Source: Proteromonas lacertae
Lineage: Eukaryota; Sar; Bigyra; Opalinata; Proteromonadidae
Assembly (NCBI GenBank): GCA_002245135.1
Contig: NGBS01000300.1
Location: 1 to 64,000 of the forward strand
Length of the DNA: 64,000 bases
Direction: 5' to 3'
The notes beneath the pieces were generated by a model. The model did no database searches and was not told the origin of the DNA. It saw only the letters and a list, made by a program, of their open reading frames with translations. Made by a program: the position numbers and the translations under genes. Position 1 is the first letter of the stretch, and every line of letters starts with the position of its first letter. Positions 1 to 11,968 of the stretch are shown here, one piece after another.

Positions 1-288
1 AGTAGCAGAAGTCGTCGAAATAGAAGTGAGTATAATTAGTGTTTTTTTTAATATTCTTTTTATATAGTTCAAGGAGTAGAAGCAGAAGCAGCAGAAGCAG
101 AAGTAGAAGTAAAGGGAAAGAGAAAGAAGTCGCAGTAGAAGTCACACTAGAAGTCATAGTAGAAGTAGAAGTCATAGTAGAGATAGATATAGAAATAGAA
201 ACAATTATAACAATGATAGAAACCGTAGAAACAATTATGGAGGACAATATGGAGGTGGTGCTCAACCAGTGAGAAATAACATTAGAAG

Positions 289-329
<41 letters not shown>

Positions 330-1574
330 GAAGAGTATAAATATATAGAAGATATTAATAATAATAATATAAATAGAATAACAATAATAATAATAACCCA
401 CAATCTTCATCAGTAGCAAATACAAATACAAATACACCTGCCGCTAATGCTCCACCAATAGCCAATACAATAACAATTACACATTTACTACCACAACATT
501 TAGAAGTTGCTAAAATTGCATCTTATTTCAAGAAATTTGGTAAAGTTTTAGATGTTAGTCTAAATCATGAAGAAAAGAAAGCAAAAGTGATATTTAGTAG
601 CAGTGATGAAGCTGAAAGAGCGTTTAAAAGTCCTGTTGCTGTGTTTAACAATCGTTTTATAAAGATTATATATGAAAATAGAGATGGCAACAAAATAGAT
701 TCAGAAATGTTGAAAGAAGAGAATGATAAAAAAGCAATGCAAGCTCAGCTTGATATATTAACAAAAACGGATGAATTAAAGAAGAAAAAGAGATCCTTTA
801 TATTGAATGCATGTGAGAAATTAAAAACTGCTAATGAATTAGCTAAGAATGATGCATCCACAAATATTGATGCACTTTTTCTATTAAGAAAACAGATTTA
901 TATTATTATTGAATCAATTATTAGCTGGTCTTTCTAGTGTTAAAGCTCAAGGTAAATCTGATGATTTAATTAGAAAAGAGTTGGAAGGAAAAAATACAGC
1001 TGAAATAGTGGAAGAAAATTCGAAAATATTATCAGAAATTGATGATAATGTTGATGAATGCTTAAATCAGTATATTTATTATATATATATTATTAAATAA
1101 TAGAAAACCAAATGAAAAGGTTATAAAGTCTATTCACTCTTATACTAAAATACACGCACCAGCAACAGGATCAGCAACAAACACTCCTGTAAAGTATATT
1201 CAGTTATATATATATATATATATATATGAAATAGAACAGAATTTAAGAAGAATAAACCAGCTCCACTACAGAAAACTACTTTAGATCTTCGACCAAAAAA
1301 CAATAAAAATTATTAATATGCCTCCAGAGTTATTCACAGAAGAAGCAATTAGAAAAACACTTCTTCAAAAAGTGGACCAATTTCTGCAATTTGCTTTGGG
1401 AATAACTATTCTGCATTAGTGAAATTCCAAAAGAGAAAATTTGGTGAAAAAGCGATGAAATTTGCGAAACTTTACAATAATGACCAAGTATTAAAGATGG
1501 AATGGTTTGATACACGTTCCACTACATCTACCTTTGATGGTAAAATAAGTGAAGCTATATATCAGCAAGATTAA
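1..1574 (+). CDS. RBM26: RBM26/RBM27-like RNA-binding protein, 5' end outside window
   Basis: The 5' end lies before the window. Visible order: an Arg/Ser-rich stretch, a poly-Asn tract, an RRM (about 470-690, with IFSSSDEAERAFKSP and NNRFIKIIYEN), a helical middle, and a second degenerate RRM at the C-terminus (INMPPELFTEEAI to NNYSALVKFQKRKFGEKA). The phrase TTLDLRP before the second RRM and the NNRFIKI motif are typical of RBM26/27, the nuclear proteins linked to poly(A) RNA and the exosome. Introns read from the sequence: 26-67, 335-376, 1070-1103, 1194-1234. The frame breaks at four places (about 109-128, 887-909, 1295 and 1375), each explained by one base gained or lost, mostly in A-runs. 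I treat them as sequence errors because both sides stay conserved. A decaying pseudogene is the alternative. Confidence 0.7.
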
Positions 1575-1686
1575 TTTTTTAATTTTACTTTTTTTATCAA
1601 TTGTGTGTTTTAAAACATCATGTGAACCAATAAAATACTTTTTTTAATAAACAAAAATTATTTTAATAGTAAATATATATATAAAT

Positions 1687-4483
1687 CTAATATATCCCAA
1701 CTTTAAACTCAGGTCTGAATGGAGATGCATGTTCTTTACCAGCAGTTAAGAAATCAACAGTCTTCTTTCTATATAACACAGATGATTCATTCAAATTCTT
1801 ATTCGAAGTTTTTCTTCTCCTAGTAACAGCAGATTTTGAAAGATTTGATGGAGTAGCACTTTCAGGAGATGTAGCAACTCTAACTGGATGTTTTCTACCT
1901 TCATTATCATATTGGAATGAAATATGTTGTTTTTTAAACTATAAATAATATATATACATATATTAATAAATATATACTCTTTTATTAACAACATCTCTAG
2001 TATCATCAACATCATTTCCATCAGAATCATTGTCTTTAATATTTGCTTCATTATTCTCAACAATTTCTTCATCAGATTCTTCATAAATTGGTTTTTCTAA
2101 TGCTGGTAATTCTTTACTAAGAGGTAATTTGTGATGTTTCTTTCTTTCTTCATTTGCTATGTTAATTGGTTCATATTCACTTTCACTTGCCTTTTGTTGA
2201 ACTAATTTTGGTAAAGTTGGTTCACATATAATAGGCTATAAATAATAATAATAATTATTATTATTATAAATAAATATACAGGAAATACCCAACCTTGAAT
2301 ATCATATGGATTTGGTAACTATTAAAATTATATATAAAATGGAAATAAAAAATACATTAAATTTAAGTTTTGGATCACAAGCATCTTTAGGTAATTTCAC
2401 TCTAATTGGAACTCTTGGTTTCTTCTTCTCTAAGTTATACCAACATAAAGTATCTAAAATAGGATATAAATCAGCATAATCTCTCTTTCCAGTAATAAAT
2501 GGATGATCATAAGCTTCCTCAGCTGTCATTCTTTCAAATGGTGAAACGACTATTAATTTTTTAATGAAATCTTTTGCTTCTTTTGAAACGTTAAACCATG
2601 ATTGAGATCTAAATTCAAACTGTCCTTCACTAACTCATCAAATGTTTCAAATGGACTTTCTCCACTTAATAATATATAAGTTACTACACCAACACTCCAC
2701 ATATCCACTGGAGCTCCAATTGAATGTTTTTTTAAGAATATTTCTGGTGGATAGCAATCTACAGATTCATATCTATGATCTAAGCCATCATATATATAAT
2801 CTAAACTTCCAAAATCACTCAATTTCACTGATGATAAGTTATTATATGTATCTATTAATATATTGGAAGGCTTGATATTCATATGTGGCTTGAAATTTAA
2901 ATGTAAAAACATTAAAGGTTCTAAAACAGATCTAATTATACATCTTGCTTCAAATTCTGTATATTCATCTTGATCAGCTAAACATTCTAATATTTCACCA
3001 CCTTGACATAAATCATATACAATATAATAATAATTCAATTCTTCACATAATTCATAGATTTGTAATATATTATAATGTTTCATTCTCATTTGTAATTTGA
3101 CTCTCATTTTGAAATCATCTAAGTTCTTTATATCTGATTTTAATATTTGTTTTATAGCAACCATCGCACCATCTGAGTTACGTTTTCCTTCATATACTTG
3201 TCCTTGTCTTCCTTTACCAATTAATCGAATAAACTCATATTTATCTGTCATTTCTTTTTCTTCAATTGCTCTATTAATAATAAAATACTATTTATTATAT
3301 ACTTTTTAGTTAATTTTGGATCATGAATAACAACTTTTGCTGTATTCAAAGCATTAGTCCATTTCTTTCTCTTTTGATTCAATTCTTTCAATTGTTCAAA
3401 GTTATAAGTTAATGGGACAGTACTTCTTTCGTTGGTAATAAATGGATGACTTAATGCTTCTTCTGAAGATATTCTTTCCTTTGGATTGACTACTAAACAT
3501 TTCCTCACAAAATCCAATGCTTCATTTGATACATGAAACCAAGTGTCAGTTGGATAGAGAATATTGCCAATTACAATTCTTTTAAATATGCCAATCTATG
3601 AAAAACAATAAGAATTGATAAACAAATTAAAAAAAAAAATAATAATGAAGGTATATATACTCTAGTACCATCAAATGTATCAAATGGACTATTACCAGTT
3701 AATAATATATAAGCAATTACACCCAAAGACCACATATCACTAATCTGAGTATTAACATGATCAACAATCACTTCAGGTGCTATAAACTCCTGTGAACCTG
3801 ATAAACTAGATAAACCATCATCTAATGACTTAGCATAACCAAAATCTGATATTTTTACAGATGTATCGTCATTGATATCTTTTATTAATATATTTTCCAG
3901 TTTTAAATCTCTATGTGGAATACCTCGTTTATGACAGTAATCTAATGCTTCTAATAGACTGTGAATAACTGATTTACCGTCTGCTTCACTGAAATATTTT
4001 CTGTTTACTATTCTATCCATTAATTCTCCTCCAGCCATATATTCTGAGACAATGTAAAATCTTTTCTCATCTTCGTAATATGCTAATGTATCTACAATAT
4101 GTGGATGATGAATCTAATGAATATAAATAACCATAATTTATACTGCTAGTGATAATTCCACATCATGTCTGAATAAATCGATATCTGTAACCACAGTCTT
4201 TTCTATTATTTTTATTGCTACTTCATCACCTATGTTTCATATCACAAAATACAAATAATACCCATAATCTTCTCAGTTCCATGTACAACACATCCTAATG
4301 GTCCTCTGCCTATCACCTTACCTATTTTATATTTCTGATGAAATTCTGATAGATCTTCATTCTCTGGTATCACTTTTTGAGGTTCTTCAACAGGCTCCTC
4401 TATATTTTCCTCTCTAAAAATGTATATTATATTTATTAATACAATGGAGGGTATTCCTCCTCTTGGGATTGCCTAGCTCCCAT
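1687..4483 (-). CDS. Tandem protein kinase: active CAMK-like domain followed by a pseudokinase
   Basis: Starts at the ATG at 4483, followed by an acidic leader and eight short introns (first one 4414-4442). Domain 1 has a GRGPLG loop, VAIKII lysine, HRDLKLEN catalytic loop, DFG and the WSLGVIAYILLTG helix, so it should be a working Ser/Thr kinase of CAMK type. Domain 2 (starting near 3251) has GKGRQGQ, VAIKQI and DFG, but its catalytic loop reads HMNIKPSN, so the proton-acceptor Asp is Asn. A basic/acidic tail follows with no known domain. One apparent base is missing near 2640 in domain 2 (after ETFDE), which shifts the frame; conserved SPFERMTAEEA sequence resumes beyond it. The two domains look like an internal duplication. 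Substrate and pathway are unknown. Confidence 0.8.
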
Positions 4484-4588
4484 AATACTTCAATGAACGT
4501 ATTTGAGTAAATCTGAAACGAATACTTTTTTATTTTCAAAACAAAAAAAACTAATTATATCACTAATTGCAGTTACTTGAAAAGTAAT

Positions 4589-6161
4589 TTAATTATTTCT
4601 AGTTGGAGCTACAGTTGTTGGACGTACTGTAGTTGGAGCAACTGTAGTTGGCTTTACATCACTTGAACTTCCTGATGAACTTCCTGTTGGTGCAACTACA
4701 GTTGGAGTAGCAGTTGTGGGTTTAACATCACTTGATGATGATGATGATGATGATGAACTACCATTTGGTGGAACTGTTGTTGGTCTTACTTCACTAGATG
4801 ATGATGAAGAAGAAGAGGATGATGATGATGAACTACCTGAACCATTGCTACTGTAGCTATTACCATTATTATTATTATAACCATTACCATTGTTATTCAT
4901 ACTGTTATGGTTATAACCATTGCCATTGCCATTACCATTATTGCCATTCATATTTCCATTATTATTATTATTATTATTATTATTATAACCATTACCATTC
5001 ATATTGTTATTACCATGATTATTACTATTTCCATTGTTATTCATATTGTTATGGTTATAACCATTGCCATTGCCATTAGCATTACCATGATTATTCATGT
5101 TGTTATTATTATATCCATTGTTATTCATATTTCCATTACCATCGCCATTCATATTATTTCCATTACCATTATTCATGTTATTATTATTATTATTATTGTG
5201 ATTGTTATATCCATTACCATTATTACCATTATTATTGTTATTCATATTATTACCATTCATATTGCCATTTCCATTTCCATGATTGTTTATATTGTTGTCA
5301 TTATTATTATTATTATTGTGATTATATCCATTACCATTACCATTATTACTGTTCATATTGTTATTGTTATATCCATTACCATTATTCATGTTATTATTAT
5401 TATTGTTATTATAACCATTACCATTCATATTATCATTATTATTATAAGTTCTCTCAGGTGCTGGACAATCTTTAACTTGATATGATATTGGATTAGCTTC
5501 AGTCTTTAATGATTCTGTTACTGTCAAAGTTGAATTATCATTTCCATAGTTATATTTGCCAAATAAATGATTCTTAAATACTTTAATTGTCATTCTTCTA
5601 CAATTTGGCATTACGTCTATATCTGTATCTACAGTAGCTTCAATAGATGATGATGGACAGTATTTTGACTTCATTTCGTTGAATTTTGTTACTCCATCTT
5701 GGGTTTTTGGTGATACTACACTTCTAATAAGATACATAGCATAAGGTGAGCCTGAGTCAAATGATTTCTTTCTGTATCTTACTAAATATGTATTGTTAAC
5801 ATGAAGAATTGATGATCCACTGCAATCATTGCTGCTGTAGAAATCAATTTGTGTGTAAGCTATTACTCTATTAAATACGGTTGAATTTTTCTTTCCGTCT
5901 ATTAGCATTTAGAGAGATCTGATATACCTTCGCAAATTGGTGTTGTTTGACTTCCGCAAATAGGTCTAACTGTTTGTGGGATTGGAAGCATATTTTCAAC
6001 TTCAGCAGGACTCATATTAGCCATCTTCTTAGTTCTTGAGACAATAGATTTGGTGTGGTGACGAACAGGTTCATCTAAAAAGTTCAAAATAAAAAGTTCA
6101 TACCTCCTGTTTCACATAAAACAACAGCAAATAAAGCAACAAGAAGGAAAAACCACTTCAT
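4589..6161 (-). CDS. Secreted Asn/Gly-rich mucin-like protein
   Basis: Begins with a clear signal peptide (MKWFFLLVALFAVVLC), then a GTATGAAC...TTTTTAG intron near 6087-6115. A Cys-containing ectodomain of about 170 residues follows (several paired Cys, for example DFYSSNDC and MPNCRRM). After that comes a long NGNGYNNN tract with interspersed Met, a poly-Ser block, and repeats of PTTVAPT, a typical substrate for O-glycosylation. No membrane segment or hydrophobic tail ends the protein, so it is predicted to be fully secreted. The frame breaks at about 5915, between EGISDLSK and LIDGKK; one missing A in an AAA run would restore it. The N/G tract is low complexity, so its length may vary between strains. 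Function not recognised; a surface-coat or matrix role is inference. Confidence 0.72.
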
Positions 6162-6674
6162 TTAAAAAATTACTTTTAAAGAGTTTCTATTGGTTAGTTT
6201 ATAATCCTATTTGTGAATGATATGGGATGATTATCATTTTTGAGATTCGATTTTCTTGATTTTTACCTCGTTTTCATCCTGTTACTAAATATAATAACCA
6301 AATACAGTAATTGCTTTTTATGTGATGAATATTATTTTAGTAATGTAATATACAAAAATAATCTTATTGTAAAAATCATAAATAAAACTCAATATACGCT
6401 TCTAATAAAAAAATGATTTATGAAACTGTGTTTAATTAGATGCAACTCATAATAATTGTGATTCATAAAAATAAAAGACTTTGAAATGACGGTGAAAAGT
6501 GAATGATGTTGTGTTTAAATGAACTTTTTAATTCTTTGGTTATTCGAAATGTTTTGTTAAACCATTTTCAGAAAATTATTTTTTTTAATTACTCAGCTTT
6601 CGTTCATCTAATAACCATAATCTTATCATAAATAGTAATTTGTGAGTATTATTATTGAACTTTATTGAAATAGT
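6162..6674. other. Intergenic region, no gene seen
   Basis: AT-rich sequence between the secreted protein gene and a pseudogene. No open frame with recognisable coding content, and no copy of the TCAAGC promoter element. Confidence 0.6.
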
Positions 6675-7648
6675 ATGTCAATCTTTGATTAATTCATAAA
6701 TGATGTGTTGTCCTTAATATTACCAAATGGTAGTGAAGTATTTTTAATCAAATTATATTTATAGATAAAACAGAGAATAGAAAAGAGTGTTAGTGAAAAA
6801 GATATAGTTGTACAACATCAAAACGACATTAGAATGTTGATAGTGAAAAATGAAGATAGAATAAGTTTAAAAGAATCGAGAAAAGATGTTGAAATTATCT
6901 TGAAAGAAAGAAAAGAAATGTTATTCAATAATGATTATTTGATAAACACTCCACCATTTAATAATAATAAATTACCATTGTGAAGAAGGAAGAGAATGTG
7001 ATTTAGATAATATAATTTTTAATTGTTTAACTGATAGAGATGATGAAGAAAGAATCAGAATCTATTCAAATTGTATTTGTTATTGTGAAGAAGGTATTAA
7101 TTATTTTTTCAATATATTAAATCTAATAAATCCAACAATACTTCAATTTTGTATAATTCTAATCATTTAAATATTCCATACCAATATCATATTCTATTCG
7201 GATCATTTTTTAGTGAGTTATCAAACCTTCAAGAATTGTATTTATGAAATTGAAATTTGTAAATCTTTCATGTATATGCTATTCTATTCTATATAGTTTT
7301 GTGATAGTTAATCCACTTGGTATAGATATGGAAATGAGATAGGAGATGTAGTAACGAAAATACTTGCAATAGAAATGGGATTATCTTCAATTGGATTGAA
7401 ATATTTATTGGATGTGGTTTTACTGTTTGAATAGATATTGGAATGAATGAAAAAGGATTAAAATCGTTTATAAAATGATTGAGAGACTATCCACCATTAA
7501 AAGAAATATATCTTTCAGGAAATGAATTAAATGAAAGTGGATTGAGTTTAATGAAAGAAAACATAGAGATTTTTTATAGTCTAGAAAAGTAATTAGATCA
7601 GAAGAAAAGCAAGAAAAATCAAAAGAGTTTTTCAATATTCTATAACTA
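6675..7648 (+). pseudogene. Decayed copy of the pseudokinase-LRR gene, kinase domain deleted
   Basis: This stretch matches the gene at 8622-11885 piece by piece. The first exon and its 27-nt intron are kept (TTACCAAATGGTAGTGAA then GTATTTTTAATC), followed by IKQRIEKSVSEKDIVV. At NDIRM the sequence jumps directly to LIVKNEDRISLKES, which in the intact gene lies about 610 bases further on, so nearly the whole kinase domain is gone. The junction has short shared sequence (AGAATG(T/C)TGA). Later blocks match the CEEGINYFFNIL segment and fragments of the LRR exons. A TAA at codon 6, a frame break after LPL and scattered stops show it no longer codes. It is best read as a tandem duplicate that lost function. 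Confidence 0.85.
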
Positions 7649-7736
7649 ATTATTTGATAAATAAGTTTTATTATGTTGAAAAAACAATGCTTATTAAGTA
7701 ATTCACTTTTTTATCATCAAACTAGTTTGATGAGAG

Positions 7737-7746
7737 TCAAGCTTTT
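7737..7746 (+). promoter_or_regulatory. TCAAGCTTTT core promoter element
   Basis: Exact TCAAGCTTTT followed by a T-rich stretch and the ATG at 7776. The same decamer precedes several other genes in this window at a similar distance. Confidence 0.55.
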
Positions 7747-7775
7747 GTAAGTGATTTGTTTTTTTCTTCATAAAA

Positions 7776-8383
7776 ATGAGTTTAATCGGCAAAAGAAAAC
7801 ATCAAACGAGCTTAGAAACAGAGAATGCACTAGTTAATTTTCATAGTTTGTTGATTTTATTTCACAATATTTAGGCTCATTACTCGAACTCTTTAATTAT
7901 GTATATATAAATGTAATTTGTGTTAGATAATTCCTGTATCTAGACTGATAGATAGATTTAGTTCAGAAGAATTTGATCTGTATTGTTGTTAAGTAACTTC
8001 CTTAGCTGTCGTAGTTCCAAACGAAATAAATGCATATATACTGACGAGGACAAGTATAGAATCTATTTAAATTAGTAGAATAATCAATACAAATGTTTTA
8101 GGTAAACTGAGTAGAAATGAGGATGAACAAGCTGAAGAAGAAGGGTATATTCTAAGATATGATGGTATATAGTGATACAGATGATGAGACGATGGAATAT
8201 GGAATAGAAAGAAGTGAAGAAGTGATAAAAAAGTTCAAAGAGCTTTATAATAATGTATTAAATAATGAAGAAGAAGATAGACTAATGCGTATTTTCAAAC
8301 GTCGAAAGATCTACAGTTCTCTAGATGATGATGATGAAGAAGAAGAAGAAGAAGAAGAAGATACTGAGATTTTTAAAGATTGA
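7776..8383 (+). CDS. Small acidic protein of unknown function, six exons
   Basis: Not recognised. The model starts at the ATG at 7776 (MSLIGKRKHQ), 30 nt after a TCAAGCTTTT element. It joins six exons across introns 7846-7874, 7901-7926, 7980-8005, 8054-8075 and 8145-8172, which are 22-29 nt long and keep one frame throughout. The product is about 165 residues: a basic start, a hydrophobic/helical part (SLLELFNYIIPVSRLIDRF), a helical middle (ERSEEVIKKFKELYNN), and an Asp/Glu tail of 15 acidic residues ending in DTEIFKD. The acidic tail and KRRK patch would fit a nuclear or chromatin-associated protein, but that is only inference. The exon chain is supported by frame and splice sites, not by homology. 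Confidence 0.6.
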
Positions 8384-8621
8384 TCTCAACTGTCAATCCT
8401 AATATATAGATATATATCCATTAATTTCTTTATTATTTAATAATATTTATAATTGAGTGAATAAATGTAAGAATGTAAAGATTTTCAAATAATCAATGAC
8501 TTAACTAATTCAAATCGACTATCTGTTTTGATGTTTATTGTGAATTCTTTCACATATGTTTTCTGTGTGTAAAACAGAAAAAAGTGAAATAAAACGCATC
8601 TAATTTTATATAGAAATTATT

Positions 8622-11600
8622 ATGTTGAATTCTGTCATAGATAATATACTATCCTCAATATTACCATCTGATAGTGAAGTATTTTTAATCAATTTATATG
8701 TATAGGTAAAACAGAGAATAAAAAAGAGTGTTAGTGAAATAGATGTAGTTGTAGAATATCAAAACGACATTAGAATGCTGAAAATCATAAATATTGATGG
8801 GATAAAAGAAAAAAAGATGTTAAAATTCTCAGAAATTCACTCATTTTTATTAGAATGTTGTTTATCCTTTAATCACCCTTATAAAGTGTGTCAGATGAAT
8901 AAGCATGTTGAATGTATGATATTGAAAAGAGGTTTTTATTCCAAAGATTTAAAAGAGATGATTCAAATGAAATCTATGTCAAACAATGATATTAGTTTTG
9001 TGATTTGTTCAATATGTGATATTTTAATGATATTAAGTGAGTATAACATAATGATAAACAATTTGAAGGGTAGTAATTTAGTATATGAAGATAATTACGT
9101 TATAAAGTTATGCGATTTATGTTTGAATGAATTGAGAAAAGAAGAAGAAATGAGAGTATATGATGTGTGTTTTAAAAGTCCAGAAGAGTTGAATGGATTA
9201 GAATGTGATGATGTAAGTGTGATTTGGTCAATTGGTTGTATATTATATGAAATGATTTGTAAAAAATTACCATTTAATGAAGATGATAATATCAATAAAA
9301 CAAAAGAGAATATCTTGAGATGTAAATACAATTTAGATGTGAAATGTGATGATGAAATGAAAGAGATGATAGAAAGAATGTTGATAGTGAAAAATGAAAA
9401 TAGATTAAGTTTGAAAGAATTGAGAAAAGAGGTGAAAAAAATGAGTGAAATATTGAGAGATGAGAATAATTATAAAATATTAAGTGAAAGAAAAGTAGTA
9501 TCATATAAAAATGATATAGAAATTCTTCTATTTTTACCAAAAGAATATTATATCAAAAGTATTGAATGGAATAATATTCAAGATGAATTGATTAAATCCT
9601 ATAATTACAAATTAAAGGAGAAGATACTGTCACTACTATTAATGATGAAATTATACAGAGATGATTATTCAATAATAAATAGAATAAAATTTCAAATGCA
9701 TCATAAATGTAAAAAAGGTAAAGAATGTTATTTAGATAAAATGATATTTAATATTGAAATGGATGGAGATGATAAAGAAAGAATCAGAATCTGTTCAGAT
9801 AGTATTTGTATGTGTGAAGAAGGTATTAATTATTTTTTCAATATATTAAAACTAATAAATCCAACAAAACTTCAATTTTGTATAATACTAATCATTTTTA
9901 CTTATTTAGCATGGATTAATACACCAATACAATGTCAGCCATTATTTGGATCATTATTTAATCAATTATACAATCTGCAGGAATTATATTTATCACTTTG
10001 TTATCTTTCATATCATTTCATAGGATCATTTGTTAAATCAATTCCATTTATGAAATTGAAATATGTAATTATGAGTTGTATTTAATTATTTTATGAATAA
10101 ATTATACTGAAATAGGTAATCCTATTGGTGCTAAAGGATTCAAGCTATTACTTCCATGTTTAAATTTATTAATCAATAAAGAAAATCAGATGAACCTACT
10201 GGGAATGAATTTAGATGATGAGTCGATGATATTATTATCAAAAGAATTATATAAATATCCAAATCTTGAGAGAATATATATATATTTTAATTGCTCTATT
10301 CATTCAAAAGGATTAAAGGCATTATTTTCCAAATTTCCTCTTTCAAATGTATGTTTTAATTTATATGGCTGTAAAGAATTACTGATTGATAAAGACATTC
10401 AAGATATTATTAGATACAATAAGTATTTAAAGCTTAGTATTTCAGAGATTGATGATGAATTTTTCAAATCCTTTATTTCTTTAAGATCAAATGAAATTAA
10501 AGAAATAAAAAGATTAGATTTGAGTTGTATTATTTTAGTATTTCTGTGCTTTAGATAATAAACTAACATATAAAGGCTTTAGAATATTGATTGACAATTT
10601 ATCGTCATTTTTAAACCTTGAAGAAGTTGATGTGTATGGAAATAAGATAGGAGATAAAGGAATGAGAATATTATCTTCACATTTACATTTATTAATAGAT
10701 AAGAATAATATAATAAACTGTTCAAGTATAGTAAACTATTATTTTAATAATAAATAGAGATGGGATTATCTTCAGTTGGATTAAATCACTTATTAGATGG
10801 CTTAAAGAATGTTCATAAAAAGATCATATTGGATATTAGTAATAACAATATAGATTCAATTGGAATAGAGTGTTTGATGAATTATGTGAAAGAAAATGAT
10901 GAAATTGATAAGATAATCATTCATGGTATATTTACTTGTTAATTATTATCTATTAAATAGATAATCGAATTGATAATACTGGATTTATATTCTTAATAAA
11001 CAGTTTAGATATGTTAATAGATGATAATGAAATGAATTTGTGTAATATATTAATAGATGATGATAGTGTGATATTTTTAGCAGATAAGATAGATTCTGTT
11101 AAAGATTGTAAAACCATAAATCTAAAAGGAAATAATATCAGAATGGAAGGATTAAAATCAATTTGTTCAAAATCATTAGAGAAAAGAGAATATCCATTTA
11201 TAGAAATGAAAAATTCTTTATGGACAAATGAAGAAATGAAGTATTATTTTGATTATTGTATTGGAAAGAAAAGAAGATGTTATGACAGTGATATTGATTT
11301 TTCTAATTTAAATTTGAATGATTCTCACGTTGCATTTATAAAACGGATGGATTTTTATAATATTGATTTATCTAATAATAAAATTACTTCAAACGGATTA
11401 AAAGAATTAACAGATTCTTTACCAAAAATTGGATATGAGCATATTTCAATATGTAATAATCCAATTGGAGATGAAGGAATAGAGATAATATGTGAAAATT
11501 TAGATTTATTTATTTATAGTAATTTTTCATTAAATCTTTCTAGTATTTTAATTTAATCTAATCGATTTTTCTTATTTGAATAGATGTTGGAATGAATAAA

Positions 11601-11885
11601 AAAGTATTGAAACTGTTAATAGAAAGATTAGAATCATATTCCCCAATATCTATGATAAATTTATCAGGAAATGTCTTAGATGAAGATGAATTAGAAATGA
11701 TGAAAGATAATAGCAAAGTATTTGAATTTTTAAATGAATTATCAATAACATTAAAAGAGAATATAGATAAATCAGAATTGAAATCATTTTTAGATACATT
11801 CTCAACAATTGCAACAATCAAAATGGATGGAATATCAGAAGAAGAAAAGAAAGAATTATCAAAAGAATTCTTCAATATTAAATAA
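8622..11885 (+). CDS. Pseudokinase with C-terminal leucine-rich repeats
   Basis: First exon 8622-8678 (MLNSVIDNILSSILPSD), a 27-nt intron 8679-8705, then a kinase fold. The catalytic loop reads MINNLKGSN where HRDLKxxN is expected and DFG is DLC, so catalysis is not expected. The alpha-F region WSIGCILYEMICKKLPF and the ILRC.Y phrase are shared with the pseudokinase genes at 36373-37791 and 58202-60229. A Cys-containing linker (HHKCKKGKECYLD) follows, then NLRC/RNH1-like LRRs (NPIGAKGF, NKIGDKGMRIL, NNNIDSIGIECL, NKITSNGLKEL, NPIGDEGIEII). Introns within the LRR region fall at the same codon of the repeat in phase 1, just before or at the Asn. No signal peptide or membrane span. A cytosolic scaffold or sensor role is inference. 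Confidence 0.78.
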
Positions 11886-11968
11886 TTATATTGTTGCTAT
11901 TTGAAGTGTTTTTGTTTTTCAAATACCAATCAAACAAAAAATTAATTAAACATAATTTTAATCAGTTT

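Noticed and set aside
289-330. (AAT)n tract as a telomere-like or satellite repeat
   Set aside because: It lies in frame inside the RBM26-like coding region as poly-Asn; such tracts occur in many genes here.
4798-5485. Plus-strand open frames rich in Tyr/His/Ile over the N/G-rich gene
   Set aside because: They are antisense shadows of the AAT/GGT repeats of the minus-strand secreted protein and have no independent coding character.
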